Assembly: GCF_016679925.1 (NCBI RefSeq) | Contig: NZ_JAEQBW010000002.1 | Coordinates: forward strand, 1 to 64,000 | DNA: 64,000 bases | Direction of reading: 5' to 3' | Source: Marivirga aurantiaca | GTDB taxonomy: Bacteria; Bacteroidota; Bacteroidia; Cytophagales; Cyclobacteriaceae | Notes under the pieces: generated by a model | The model's database searches: none | What the model saw: only the letters and a program-made list of their open reading frames with translations | What the model was told of the DNA's origin: nothing | Part shown: one piece after another, positions 55,890 to 63,997 of the stretch | Numbering within the stretch: the stretch's first letter is position 1 | Layout: the number at the start of each line of letters is the position of its first letter | Program-made: the position numbers and the translations under genes

Positions 55890-57072
55890 TTCTATAGCAT
55901 TTATTTACGATCATCGGTATTATGTCAATAATAATTCAGAGGTTTATTCTTCTGGGCCCATGGCTGCAGAAGCATGGAAGCGGTACTTGGAAGTGGCTGA
56001 TAATTTGGTAGTAATAGGCACTCTGATTGAAGAATCAGATACTGAGCAAATAAAAAATCTTAGTAGATCAGATTTACCAGCTGTTGAGTTTAAATCGTTT
56101 GAATATATCTCCAACCTTAAGTCGTTCGTGAAAAACATTTTCTTTATCAATAAAAGACTTGAACAAGAGCTGGTGAAATCCTCCGCTATTGCTGCTAGGG
56201 TGCCAGGGGAGTTGCCTTATAATTCCATACAGATTGCTAAGAAAAACAAAATACCGTATTGGGTAGAGGTGGTGGGTTGCCCTTGGGATGCTTATTGGAA
56301 TCATGGAAGCATTATAGGGAAAATTATAGCTCCATTTGCTTTTTTGAGACAAAAGTTGGCAGTTCGAAATGCAGACTATGTTATTTATGTGACAGAAAAA
56401 TTCTTACAAAAAAGATATCCTACTAAAGGTAAAAGTATTCATGCTACGAATGCGATTATTCCTGTTATGGATGATAATGCTTTAGTTATGAAGCAAAAAT
56501 TATTATCTAATTTGGATAATCAATCAACCTTTATCATTGGATTGATTGGTTCTTTTAATGTACGTTATAAAGGGCATGTAGAAATAATAAAGGCGTTATC
56601 AAAGGTTAAAAAAGATTTGCCTCCATTTGAAATAAGGATGGTAGGTCCTGGTAATTCTGATTGGGTGATAGAACTAGCAAGAGAATATAATTTATCAGAA
56701 CAGGTGAAAATAATTGGAAAATTGAAATCAGGAGAAGAGATTTTGGATTTTCTGGATCAACTCCATCTGTATGTCCATCCTTCCAGACAAGAGGGGCTGC
56801 CTCGGTCTGTCATTGAGGCGATGAGTCGAGCATGTCCTGTATTGGGCGCTACTACAGGAGGTATTCCTGAGTTGTTGCCCGAAAAGGCATTGCATCAAAC
56901 AGGTGATTATAATACTTTAGCACATCAACTTAAATGTTTTTTAAATACTCCTGAATTATTAAGAAGTGAAAGCAAAAGTAATTTCAAAAAAGCTCAGGAT
57001 TATCAATATTATAAATTGAACGATAGGCGAAAAGCATTTTTTCAATCCATAATAGCTGATGTTAAAGAATAA
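55879..57072 (+). CDS. Glycosyltransferase family 4 protein
   Basis: A 397-residue GT-B enzyme with N-terminal SIAFIYDHRYYVNNNSEVYS, AIAARVPGELPYNSIQIAKK, IPYWVEVVGCPWDAYWNHGS, and a donor domain IIGLIGSFNVRYKGHVEIIK, FEIRMVGPGN and HPSRQEGLPRSVIEAMSRAC. It overlaps asnB by 11 bp and the next transferase by 14 bp. Specificity is unknown. Confidence 0.85.
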   Translation: MKVNSIAFIYDHRYYVNNNSEVYSSGPMAAEAWKRYLEVADNLVVIGTLIEESDTEQIKNLSRSDLPAVEFKSFEYISNLKSFVKNIFFINKRLEQELVKSSAIAARVPGELPYNSIQIAKKNKIPYWVEVVGCPWDAYWNHGSIIGKIIAPFAFLRQKLAVRNADYVIYVTEKFLQKRYPTKGKSIHATNAIIPVMDDNALVMKQKLLSNLDNQSTFIIGLIGSFNVRYKGHVEIIKALSKVKKDLPPFEIRMVGPGNSDWVIELAREYNLSEQVKIIGKLKSGEEILDFLDQLHLYVHPSRQEGLPRSVIEAMSRACPVLGATTGGIPELLPEKALHQTGDYNTLAHQLKCFLNTPELLRSESKSNFKKAQDYQYYKLNDRRKAFFQSIIADVKE

Positions 57073-58204
57073 AAAGAAAATTGTTTTAGCCTACACTGCG
57101 GATGTCAGTGCTATATTAATAACTGGACAAGTAAAATATTTTCAGGATAAAGGCTATGAAGTAAGTATTATTACCAAAGTTGGGGAAAAAACGAATGCTC
57201 TGATAGAGCGAGAAGGTGGTGTTGCATATTCTATCAATTTCGAACGTGAAATTTCAATTTTAAAAGATATAAAGTCTCTCTTTTTAAGTATTCGTTTATT
57301 AAATCAAATTAAACCTGATATAGTCAATGCAGGTACTCCAAAAGCTTCTTTAATATTAATGACAGCATCATGGTTCTTAAGAGTACCTACTCGTATTTAT
57401 ACTTGCAGAGGATTTCGATTTGAAACTGAATTGGGTATGAAAAGATTTGTTTTAAAGACTTTGGAAAAGATTTGTGGAGTATTTGCACATAAAATTGTTT
57501 GTATTAGTCCAAGTTTAAAAGAATTAGCTGTTAATGAAAACATATTTAAACAAGAAAAGACATTAGTATTGGGGAAAGGCAGTAGTAATGGGATTAGTTT
57601 AGAAAAATTTAGTAGAGCCAAATTAAATGATTTAAAACTACATGAAATTATATCTGATTATAACATTAATAAAGATTATTTTACAATTGGTTTTGCTGGA
57701 AGGTTGCACCCGGATAAAGGTTTAAAAGAGTTATTCTCAGCATATGATATACTTAAATTAAAACACCCATTTATTCAACTTTTATTAGTTGGAAGTTTAG
57801 AATCTGATGAAATTGAAAAAGAACTGGAATATAGAAAACAGGATAAAAACCTAATTTATGTAGGTTTTCAAAACGCCATAGAATACTTTATAGCTAATTT
57901 TAATGTATTAGTGTTGCCTTCCTATAGAGAAGGGTTTGGAAATGTTTTAATTCAGGCAGCTGCTTTGGGCGTGCCAACTATTACGAATAATGTAACAGGT
58001 TGTAAGGATGCAGTTTTGGATAATTTTAATGGTTTTATAGTTCCCAAAAATGATGTTAATGGATTAGTTGAAAAAATTAATTTATTAATTGAAGATAAAA
58101 TGTTACAAAAAAAAATGGGTGAAAATGGAATTACTTTTTCTAAACAATTTGGTAGTAAAACTATATGGCAAGAATTGGAAATTTTATATCAAAAAAAGTT
58201 TTAA
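57059..58204 (+). CDS. Glycosyltransferase family 4 protein (WcaL/capM-like)
   Basis: A 381-residue GT-B enzyme: KKIVLAYTADVSAILITGQV, the VNAGTPKASLILMTASWFLR and TRIYTCRGFRFE segments, and a donor domain with FTIGFAGRLHPDKGLKELFS, IQLLLVGSLE and LVLPSYREGFGNVLIQAAAL. The HTHTPKA/NAGTPKASL-type region is typical of transferases adding the second sugar to an undecaprenyl-linked unit. It is the last glycosyltransferase of the locus. Confidence 0.85.
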   Translation: MLKNKKKIVLAYTADVSAILITGQVKYFQDKGYEVSIITKVGEKTNALIEREGGVAYSINFEREISILKDIKSLFLSIRLLNQIKPDIVNAGTPKASLILMTASWFLRVPTRIYTCRGFRFETELGMKRFVLKTLEKICGVFAHKIVCISPSLKELAVNENIFKQEKTLVLGKGSSNGISLEKFSRAKLNDLKLHEIISDYNINKDYFTIGFAGRLHPDKGLKELFSAYDILKLKHPFIQLLLVGSLESDEIEKELEYRKQDKNLIYVGFQNAIEYFIANFNVLVLPSYREGFGNVLIQAAALGVPTITNNVTGCKDAVLDNFNGFIVPKNDVNGLVEKINLLIEDKMLQKKMGENGITFSKQFGSKTIWQELEILYQKKF

Positions 58205-58270
58205 ATTATCATTTGATACATATTTTTAATTTATTAATTCTAATTTTAACATTAGATAAAACTCAATTTT

Positions 58271-58948
58271 ATGGTATTTAGAATGACAAGCTTAGTTCCA
58301 AAGTTTATAAAGAGATCAGCCTTCAACTTTTTTAAAAGAGAACTTTTGCAATTAAGGATACAGGAAGAAGATAAAATACCTAAATATAATTTCACAGATC
58401 AACTTTTATTAAATGCTAGATTACTACCAACTCGCTTAGAATTACTCAAACTACTGCCTGAAAATGGAATTGTGGCTGAATTAGGTGTTGATCAGGGACG
58501 CTTTTCAAAACTTATCCTAAAGGAGTGTAAGCCAAAAAAACTACATTTAGTTGATTTTTGGGGTACTAATAGATATAATCAAAAAAAACGAAAATTAGTA
58601 GAAGAAACTTTCAATAGCGAAATTAAATCAGGTAAAATTGAGATAAACCTTGGTTTATCAGTTGAGGTTGTAAGTGAGTTTTCTGATAAATACTTTGATT
58701 GGGTCTATATAGATACTGGTCATAGCTATAAGGTAACCTATCAAGAATTAGTAGCTTACAGAAATAAGGTTAAAGAAAATGGTATTTTAGCTGGACATGA
58801 TTTTGTGAGATGGTCGAGGGATGGATTCAGTAGGTTTGGTGTTATGGAAGCAGTGTCTGAATTTTGTATTAAATATGATTGGGAACTTATTTATTTGACT
58901 ATGGAAAATGACAACAATCCTAGTTTTGCTATTAAAAGTAGGGGGTAG
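58271..58948 (+). CDS. Class I SAM-dependent methyltransferase
   Basis: A 225-residue protein with the SAM-binding motif I GIVAELGVDQGRFSKLIL near 66-83, motif II around KKLHLVDFWG and YFDWVYIDTGHSYKVTYQEL (near 142-161), and AGHDF. This is the Methyltransf_24 layout often found in glycan loci for O-methylation of a terminal sugar. The first ATG (58271) is used; MTSLVP from residue 5 is an alternative start. It closes the plus-strand glycan block. Confidence 0.78.
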   Translation: MVFRMTSLVPKFIKRSAFNFFKRELLQLRIQEEDKIPKYNFTDQLLLNARLLPTRLELLKLLPENGIVAELGVDQGRFSKLILKECKPKKLHLVDFWGTNRYNQKKRKLVEETFNSEIKSGKIEINLGLSVEVVSEFSDKYFDWVYIDTGHSYKVTYQELVAYRNKVKENGILAGHDFVRWSRDGFSRFGVMEAVSEFCIKYDWELIYLTMENDNNPSFAIKSRG

Positions 58949-58984
58949 TTACAATTATAATTTAAAGTATATAATATTTTATTG

Positions 58985-59100
58985 AATTTAGCTCCTAAAC
59001 AATCACTATCATTACGGAGTGCTGCACACTCTGCTGTTGATGAAGCCCTTTCAGGACTTAAGAGGACTTGTCCTAAGATAGGTCTACACAAAAAAGGATT
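58985..59100. other. Unassigned segment after the glycan locus
   Basis: A compositionally distinct block (about 45 percent GC against AT-rich flanks) holding ACGGAGTGCTGCACACTCTG and a GGAC-TT-GTCC palindrome with outer CTTA/TAAG arms (59057-59075). It has a short plus frame but no recognisable protein. It may be a decayed repeat or element remnant. Confidence 0.3.
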
Positions 59101-59126
59101 GTAAATTAAAGTTAAATCTGTAAACT

Positions 59127-59226
59127 TTTTTAGGACGATTCAAACACTTCAAAACTTCTGCACTCCAAAACCTGTAAACCTCGAAACCAGCTAGCTCCTA
59201 CCTAAACACTTCCTCACCTCAACACA
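59127..59226 (-). repeat. G/T-rich degenerate short-period repeat tract (reverse)
   Basis: On the minus strand it reads as loose repeats such as GTGTTGAGGTGAGG, GAAGTGTTTAGG and GAAGTTTTGAAGTGTTTGA, the same word set as 5360-5545. It directly abuts the valS stop. Confidence 0.5.
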
Positions 59227-61854
59227 TTAACCCAAACTAGCTAAGCTTTCCTCTAACGTTTTGATCTTCGCTTCAGCATCCGCTTGCTTTTGTTTTTCCA
59301 TAGCAACCACCTGATCGGGGGCATTGCTTACAAAGCGCTCATTGCTCAGTTTTTTGGTCACGCTGTTTAAAAAGCCTTTAGTATAATCTAACTCTTTTTG
59401 CAGTTCTGCCTTTTCCTTCTCAATATCAATATTGCCTACCATCGGAATAAAGCATTCGTCTGACTTAATAAGGAAGCTCAATGCATTGTCGATTTTGTTG
59501 TCAGTAAATTCAAGTGATTCTAGGTTTGCCAGTTTATGTATGAAAGAAATATACTTTTCATACACTGCCTGATTATCCGTTTTTACATACAATTTTAAAG
59601 CTTCTTTAGGAGAAATTCCTTTAGAAGCTCTGATGTTTCTGATTTGAGTAATTACTTCAAAAGCTACCTGCGCCTCTTTTACTATGTTCTCATCAAAAGG
59701 CTGGCTTTCCGGCCAGCTGGAAATAATTAAGGAGTCTTCAGTTTTCCGCTCTTTAATCTGGTGCCACAGTTCTTCTGTTAAGAATGGCATAAACGGATGA
59801 AGAATTTTCAAGATATCTTCGAAGAAACCGATGGTTGCTTCATAGCTCTTGCGGTCAATTGGTGCTCCGTAAGCCGGTTTAACCAATTCTAAATACAATG
59901 CACAAAAGTCATCCCAGATCAGCTTGTAAGTAGTCATAAGGGCATCAGAAATACGAAATTTGCTGAAATGATCCTCTATCTCAATAATGGTTTGCTCAAA
60001 ACGTGCTTTGAACCATTCCTGTGCTTTTTGTGAAGCAACAGGAGTATCGGTATCCACAATTTCCCATCCTTTTACCAGACGGAAGGCATTCCAGATTTTA
60101 TTCCCGAAATTCCATCCCTGCTCACATAATTTAACATCGAATAAAAGATCATTTCCGGCAGCGGAAGAGAGCAATAAACCTGCTCTTACGCCATCTGCAC
60201 CATGATTTTTAATCAAATCCAGTGGGTCAGGTGAATTGCCCAATTGCTTAGACATTTTGCGGCCCTGTGTATCACGCACTATACCTGTGAGGTAAACATT
60301 GTTAAAAGGTTTTTTGCCTGTATATTCATAACCTGCAATGGCCATTCTGGCTACCCAGAAAAACAAAATATCCGGACCAGTTACCAAATCATTGGTAGGG
60401 TAGTAGTATTTGAAATCTTCATTTTCAGGATTTTTAAATCCATCAAAAACAGACATTGGCCATAACCATGAGCTGAACCAGGTATCCAATACATCTTCAT
60501 CCTGCTTCAGGTCCTGCAACGTAAGGGAATTATCCCCCATTTTTTCTTTCGCCAAAGCTAAAGCTTCCTCATCTGTTTTGGCCACTACAAATTCACCATT
60601 CGGCAAGTGGTAAGCAGGAATCTGTTGTCCCCACCAAAGCTGACGGGAAATACACCAATCACGCACATTTTCCATCCAGTGCTTATAGGTATTTTTAAAT
60701 TTGGAAGGAATGAGCTGAATATTGTCATTCATCACATTTTCGTAAGCAGGCTTTACCAACTCTTCCATTTTCACAAACCATTGCATGGAAAGCTTAGGCT
60801 CAATTACTGCATTGGTACGTTCCGAATGTCCCACATTGCTGGTGTAATCTTCTTCTTTTTCCAGCAAATCCTCAGCTTTTAACAGCTTGGCAATTTTCTT
60901 TCTGGCAATAAATCTGTCTTCACCTATTAAAATCTGTGCTTTTTCATTTAAAGTACCATTGTCATTGATGATATCAATTACAGGTAATTGATGGCGTAAG
61001 CCGATTTCGTAATCATTAATATCATGTGCCGGTGTTACTTTTAGGCAACCTGTACCAAATTCCATATCTACATACTCATCTTCAACAATAGGTATGCTTT
61101 TGTTGATTAGTGGAATAATGGCTCTTTTTCCTTTCAAATGTTTGAAACGTGCATCATTGGGATTAATACATATAGCTGCATCGGCCATAATGGTTTCAGG
61201 TCGGGTAGTGGCAATTACTAAATAGTCCTGCGTACCTTCAATCTGGTATTTTATGTGGTATAGTTTAGAATTTACTTCTTTAAAAATAACTTCATCATCT
61301 GCTAAAGCTGTTTTTCCTTCCGGATCCCAGTTCACCATTCGGATGCCACGGTAGATGTATCCTTTTTTGTATAAATCTACAAACACTTCAATTACAGCTG
61401 CAGAAAGGTCTTCCTCCATTGTAAAGCGCTCTCGGTCCCAATCGCAGGAAGCCCCCAATTTTTTTAGTTGCTGAAGGATGATACCTCCATATTTTTCCTT
61501 CCACTCCCATGCGTGTTTCATGAATTCTTCACGGGAAATATCACTTTTTTTAATGCCTTTTTCCTTCAGTAAGTTGACTACTTTGGCTTCTGTGGCAATG
61601 GAAGCATGATCTGTTCCAGGTACCCAGCAGGCTTCTTTGCCCTGCATTCTGGCGCGTCTGATCAGTACATCCTGAATGGTATTGTTCAGCATATGACCCA
61701 TGTGCAACTGGCCTGTTACATTGGGAGGAGGGATTACGATGGTGTAAGGCTCTTTATTTTTATCTGGTTTGGAGGCGAAGAACTTGTGGTCCATCCAGTA
61801 TTTGTACCATTTGTCTTCTATTTCCGTAGGATCGTATTTTGTAGCCAGTGACAT
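59227..61854 (-). CDS. valS: Valine-tRNA ligase
   Basis: A class I aminoacyl-tRNA synthetase of 875 residues. The HIGH motif is HMGH at 51-54 in PPPNVTGQLHMGHM and KMSK is near 533-536 in GRKMSKQLGNSPDPLDL. The editing domain (about 180-390: TTRPETIMADAAICINPND) and anticodon-binding domain (about 620-760) are complete. A C-terminal coiled coil (about 810-875, EKEKAELQKELDYTKGF) is typical of ValRS and contacts the tRNA elbow. It is a single gene in the minus direction, converging on the glycan locus. Confidence 0.98.
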   Translation of the reverse strand: MSLATKYDPTEIEDKWYKYWMDHKFFASKPDKNKEPYTIVIPPPNVTGQLHMGHMLNNTIQDVLIRRARMQGKEACWVPGTDHASIATEAKVVNLLKEKGIKKSDISREEFMKHAWEWKEKYGGIILQQLKKLGASCDWDRERFTMEEDLSAAVIEVFVDLYKKGYIYRGIRMVNWDPEGKTALADDEVIFKEVNSKLYHIKYQIEGTQDYLVIATTRPETIMADAAICINPNDARFKHLKGKRAIIPLINKSIPIVEDEYVDMEFGTGCLKVTPAHDINDYEIGLRHQLPVIDIINDNGTLNEKAQILIGEDRFIARKKIAKLLKAEDLLEKEEDYTSNVGHSERTNAVIEPKLSMQWFVKMEELVKPAYENVMNDNIQLIPSKFKNTYKHWMENVRDWCISRQLWWGQQIPAYHLPNGEFVVAKTDEEALALAKEKMGDNSLTLQDLKQDEDVLDTWFSSWLWPMSVFDGFKNPENEDFKYYYPTNDLVTGPDILFFWVARMAIAGYEYTGKKPFNNVYLTGIVRDTQGRKMSKQLGNSPDPLDLIKNHGADGVRAGLLLSSAAGNDLLFDVKLCEQGWNFGNKIWNAFRLVKGWEIVDTDTPVASQKAQEWFKARFEQTIIEIEDHFSKFRISDALMTTYKLIWDDFCALYLELVKPAYGAPIDRKSYEATIGFFEDILKILHPFMPFLTEELWHQIKERKTEDSLIISSWPESQPFDENIVKEAQVAFEVITQIRNIRASKGISPKEALKLYVKTDNQAVYEKYISFIHKLANLESLEFTDNKIDNALSFLIKSDECFIPMVGNIDIEKEKAELQKELDYTKGFLNSVTKKLSNERFVSNAPDQVVAMEKQKQADAEAKIKTLEESLASLG

Positions 61855-61958
61855 GCGTATTTCTTTTTAAGGTAACCAATTTAAGCTCGCAAAATTAAGG
61901 AAATTATGCATGTTTTTCTATTTTTTTGAGAATGTCTTTGCGAACAAATGATAAGAAT

Positions 61959-62100
61959 GCTATTGTTGATAGGGATCGTTTCTTCCGAAAACTTTCGGAA
62001 TCATGAAGACATTCTAAGAGGTCTTACTTGCAAAGAGAAACGTAATGTAATCCTTACATAATCTTAGAACGTCCTTGCGAACGCAGTGAAGCAAACTTTC
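61959..62100 (+). repeat. Left direct repeat flanking the GIY-YIG gene (BIME-like)
   Basis: It aligns base for base over most of its length with 62497-62625. It contains two opposed REP-type palindromes: one reading on the minus strand (complement of GATCGTTTC...GAAGACATTCT, 61974-62016) and one on the plus (GAACGTCCTTGCGAACGCAG, then TGAAGCAAAC). An 18-bp palindrome (61983-62000) interrupts the first. Confidence 0.75.
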
Positions 62101-62123
62101 TTTAGAAGCCTTTAGGCCGATTC

Positions 62124-62423
62124 TCAATCGATCCTGTTTGTATAAAACAGATCAATCCATTCAGGATTTTCTTGATTTATTAAATCAAGCTTTTTCTGCC
62201 TGGATCCGGCTTTAATTTGTTTTTCACGTGCTATAGCTTCTATGATAGAGCTGAATCTTTCAAAATACACCAATTTATCAACTTTATACCTGAAAGTAAA
62301 TCCTTTATTAAGTTTCTCTTTATGCTCAGTCACTCTACGTCTTATATTATTGGTTACTCCAGTATAAAGAACAGTGTTATTCCTATTGGTAAGGATATAA
62401 ATAAAGTAATTGTGGTCCCTCAT
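62124..62423 (-). CDS. Small GIY-YIG nuclease-domain protein
   Basis: The 99-residue protein is essentially a single GIY-YIG domain: FIYILTNRNN (GIY strand), VLYTGVTNNIRRRVTEHK (YIG strand plus catalytic Arg helix) and AIAREKQIKAGSRQKKLDLI (helix with the metal-binding Glu). It belongs to the UPF0213/YhbQ-like short group, for which DNA-cleaving or DNA-repair roles are proposed. It sits alone between two direct repeats (61959-62100 and 62497-62625) made of REP-type palindromes. That context suggests a functional link between nuclease and repeats, in the way RAYT transposases accompany REPs; this is inference. Confidence 0.85.
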   Translation of the reverse strand: MRDHNYFIYILTNRNNTVLYTGVTNNIRRRVTEHKEKLNKGFTFRYKVDKLVYFERFSSIIEAIAREKQIKAGSRQKKLDLINQENPEWIDLFYTNRID

Positions 62424-62496
62424 CCTTTGTACATTAGGATCACTAAGGTAATAATTTCTTCAATCTTTTTGAATAGTATTAAGATAAGGCTGCTTC

Positions 62497-62625
62497 GCTA
62501 TAGTTGATAGAGATCGCTTCGTGCCTCGCGAAGACATTCTAATAATATTTTCATTAAAAGAAAATCGTAAAGCAGTCCTAACATATTCTTAGAATGTCTT
62601 TGCGAACGCATGTGAAGTAATCTTT
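62497..62625 (+). repeat. Right direct repeat flanking the GIY-YIG gene (BIME-like)
   Basis: It matches 61959-62100. The opposed REP units are the complement of AGATCGCTTCGTGCCTCGCG-AAGACATTCT (62511-62540) and AGAATGTCTTTGCGAACGCA-TGTGAAGTAATCT (62591-62623). The minus-strand unit reads GTCTTCGCGAGGCACGAAGC, close to the widespread bacterial GTCATTGCGAG...CGAAGCAAT repeat. Confidence 0.75.
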
Positions 62626-62638
62626 CTGCCCTCTCCCT

Positions 62639-62698
62639 ATCCTTAGTCTTCAGCGCAGCGGACTAAGGATTTGCAAATAGAAGTGAGTCTTCGGCTCA
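62639..62698 (+). repeat. Double-hairpin repeat family C, copy 4
   Basis: Hairpin 1 is ATCCTTAGTC/GACTAAGGAT (62639-62670) around TTCAGCGCAGCG. Hairpin 2 is TGAGTC/GGCTCA (62684-62698) with one G-T pair. It follows a REP unit by about 15 bp, as copy 1 does. Confidence 0.85.
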
Positions 62699-62756
62699 TT
62701 GATAATTCTAATACACCAGTTTTTTTCCAAGCCTCCCAAATCTAAACTTACTGGTA

Positions 62757-62805
62757 ATTGCGAACATTCAATTCTGACTTTAGGGCAGAATTAATGTGCG
62801 GCAAT
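62757..62805 (+). repeat. REP-like palindrome, long form (family A, copy 3)
   Basis: ATTGCGAACATT and AATGTGCGGCAAT flank a stem AATTCTG/CAGAATT. The upstream flank TACTGGTA matches the other copies. Confidence 0.75.
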
Positions 62806-62846
62806 CTTTTCCATATGAAATGAGCATAAATTTTAGAATCCTTAAC

Positions 62847-62939
62847 ATACCAACCGAGGATGAATAAAATTTATTGAATTCCATAGCCTGCCCCGACTAA
62901 ATCGGGGTGACCATTTACAATAAACTTATACACATGAAA
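62847..62939 (+). repeat. Two-block repeat family D, copy 2
   Basis: The left block is identical to 28816-28835 (20 nt). The right block GTGACCATTTACAATAAAC then TTATACACATGAAA matches 28887-28920. The centre forms CCCCGA/TCGGGG (62891-62907), unrelated in sequence to the centre of copy 1. Confidence 0.75.
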
Positions 62940-63019
62940 TATCAAATCATGTAAAAGATTCCTTCGTGCATTGGAATAACCATAAGGTTCAGTTGAGTTG
63001 TTAATAAAGCCTCTGATGG

Positions 63020-63042
63020 ATGGTACGTGAGACACGTACCAT
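63020..63042. repeat. 10-bp perfect hairpin ATGGTACGTG/CACGTACCAT
   Basis: The arms are separated by only AGA. It stands in the repeat cluster with no adjacent gene start or T tract, so it is likely a mobile or repeat hairpin rather than a terminator. Confidence 0.65.
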
Positions 63043-63154
63043 GGCTTACAGCGGTGAAATTCTAGTCTCTCTTCCTTTAGTTGTGGTGCAGTAACTACCG
63101 GATTGTCCAATTAATTAATTGGATACTTAGACTAATTGTTGTGATTCTCTCTCT

Positions 63155-63214
63155 ATCCTTAGTCTTCAGCGCAGCGGACTAAGGATATACAAATAGAAGT
63201 GAGTCTGAGACTCA
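63155..63214 (+). repeat. Double-hairpin repeat family C, copy 5
   Basis: Hairpin 1 is ATCCTTAGTC/GACTAAGGAT (63155-63186), identical to copy 4. Hairpin 2 is TGAGTC-TGA-GACTCA (63200-63214). It ends 10 bp from the stop of the enoyl-CoA hydratase gene and may act as its transcription end. Confidence 0.85.
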
Positions 63215-63223
63215 TTTATTCCT

Positions 63224-63997
63224 TTACTTCCCTTTAAACTCAGGTTTTCTTTTATCAATAAAGGCATTCATCCCTTCTGTTTGATCTTCGGAAGCAAAAG
63301 TGAGGTAGAAATTTTTTCTCTCAAAATGCAATCCTTCATCCAAATGAGTTTCAAAAGTTCGGTTGACAGATTCCTTAGCTAGTTTTACTGCTACCGGGGA
63401 TAATTCAGCAATTTGCTCGGCTAGTTCTATAGCAGCGTCCAAATACATTTCTACGGGAACAACTTTATTGATCAGTCCGTATTTCTCCGCTTCTTCAGCA
63501 CCGATAAACTTCCCGGTCAATACCATTTCCATTGCTTTTGCCTTGCCTATGGCTCTAGTTAGTCTTTGTGTACCACCTGCACCGGGCATAACCCCGATTT
63601 TTATTTCCGGCTGACCGAATTTAGCAGATTCCGAAGCTACAATCATGTCGCAAGTCATGGCTAATTCACAACCGCCACCCAAAGCAAAGCCTGATACAGC
63701 CGCAATGATTGGTTTTTTTGTTTTTTTGATCTGGTCCCAGGTGCTGAATTGATCGACATTAAGCATGTCGATAGCAGTTTTACCAGCCATTTGTTTAATA
63801 TCGGCTCCTGCGGCAAAAGCTTTTTCATTCCCTGTTAACACAATAACCCGCACCTCATCATTGTCATCCAGTGCTTTAAGAGTATCTCTTAACTCTCCCA
63901 TTAACTGTAAGTTTAAGGCATTCAATTCTTTAGGCCTGTTTAAAGTAATGAGTGCAATATGTTTTTTATAGCTGATGTTGAGTTTTATAAATTCCAT
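63224..63997 (-). CDS. Enoyl-CoA hydratase/isomerase (crotonase family)
   Basis: A 257-residue crotonase-fold enzyme of fatty-acid beta-oxidation or a related acyl-CoA pathway. The oxyanion-hole segments AFAAGADIKQMAG (near 60-72) and GFALGGGCELAMTCD are present, and both catalytic glutamates of true hydratases are kept (Glu in GGGCELAM and Glu in FGQPEIKIGVMPGAGGTQRL). The C-terminal NRTFETHLDEGLHFERKNFY is typical. The gene is complete: its ATG lies 3 bp inside the window edge. A double-hairpin repeat ends 10 bp downstream of the stop. Confidence 0.92.
   Translation of the reverse strand: MEFIKLNISYKKHIALITLNRPKELNALNLQLMGELRDTLKALDDNDEVRVIVLTGNEKAFAAGADIKQMAGKTAIDMLNVDQFSTWDQIKKTKKPIIAAVSGFALGGGCELAMTCDMIVASESAKFGQPEIKIGVMPGAGGTQRLTRAIGKAKAMEMVLTGKFIGAEEAEKYGLINKVVPVEMYLDAAIELAEQIAELSPVAVKLAKESVNRTFETHLDEGLHFERKNFYLTFASEDQTEGMNAFIDKRKPEFKGK

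Larger units (their letters stand above)
62424..63223. other. Dense repeat cluster, no gene
   Basis: The 800 bp hold in order: the right BIME-like repeat, double-hairpin copy 4, a long REP-like palindrome, two-block repeat D copy 2, a 10-bp hairpin and double-hairpin copy 5. Open frames across it run through hairpins and look spurious. Confidence 0.7.

Noticed and set aside
62217-62507. Plus-strand 96-codon ORF
   Set aside because: It is antisense to the GIY-YIG gene, which has clear motifs.
62871-63110. Minus-strand 79-codon ORF
   Set aside because: It crosses repeat family D and a perfect hairpin; the product has no family resemblance.
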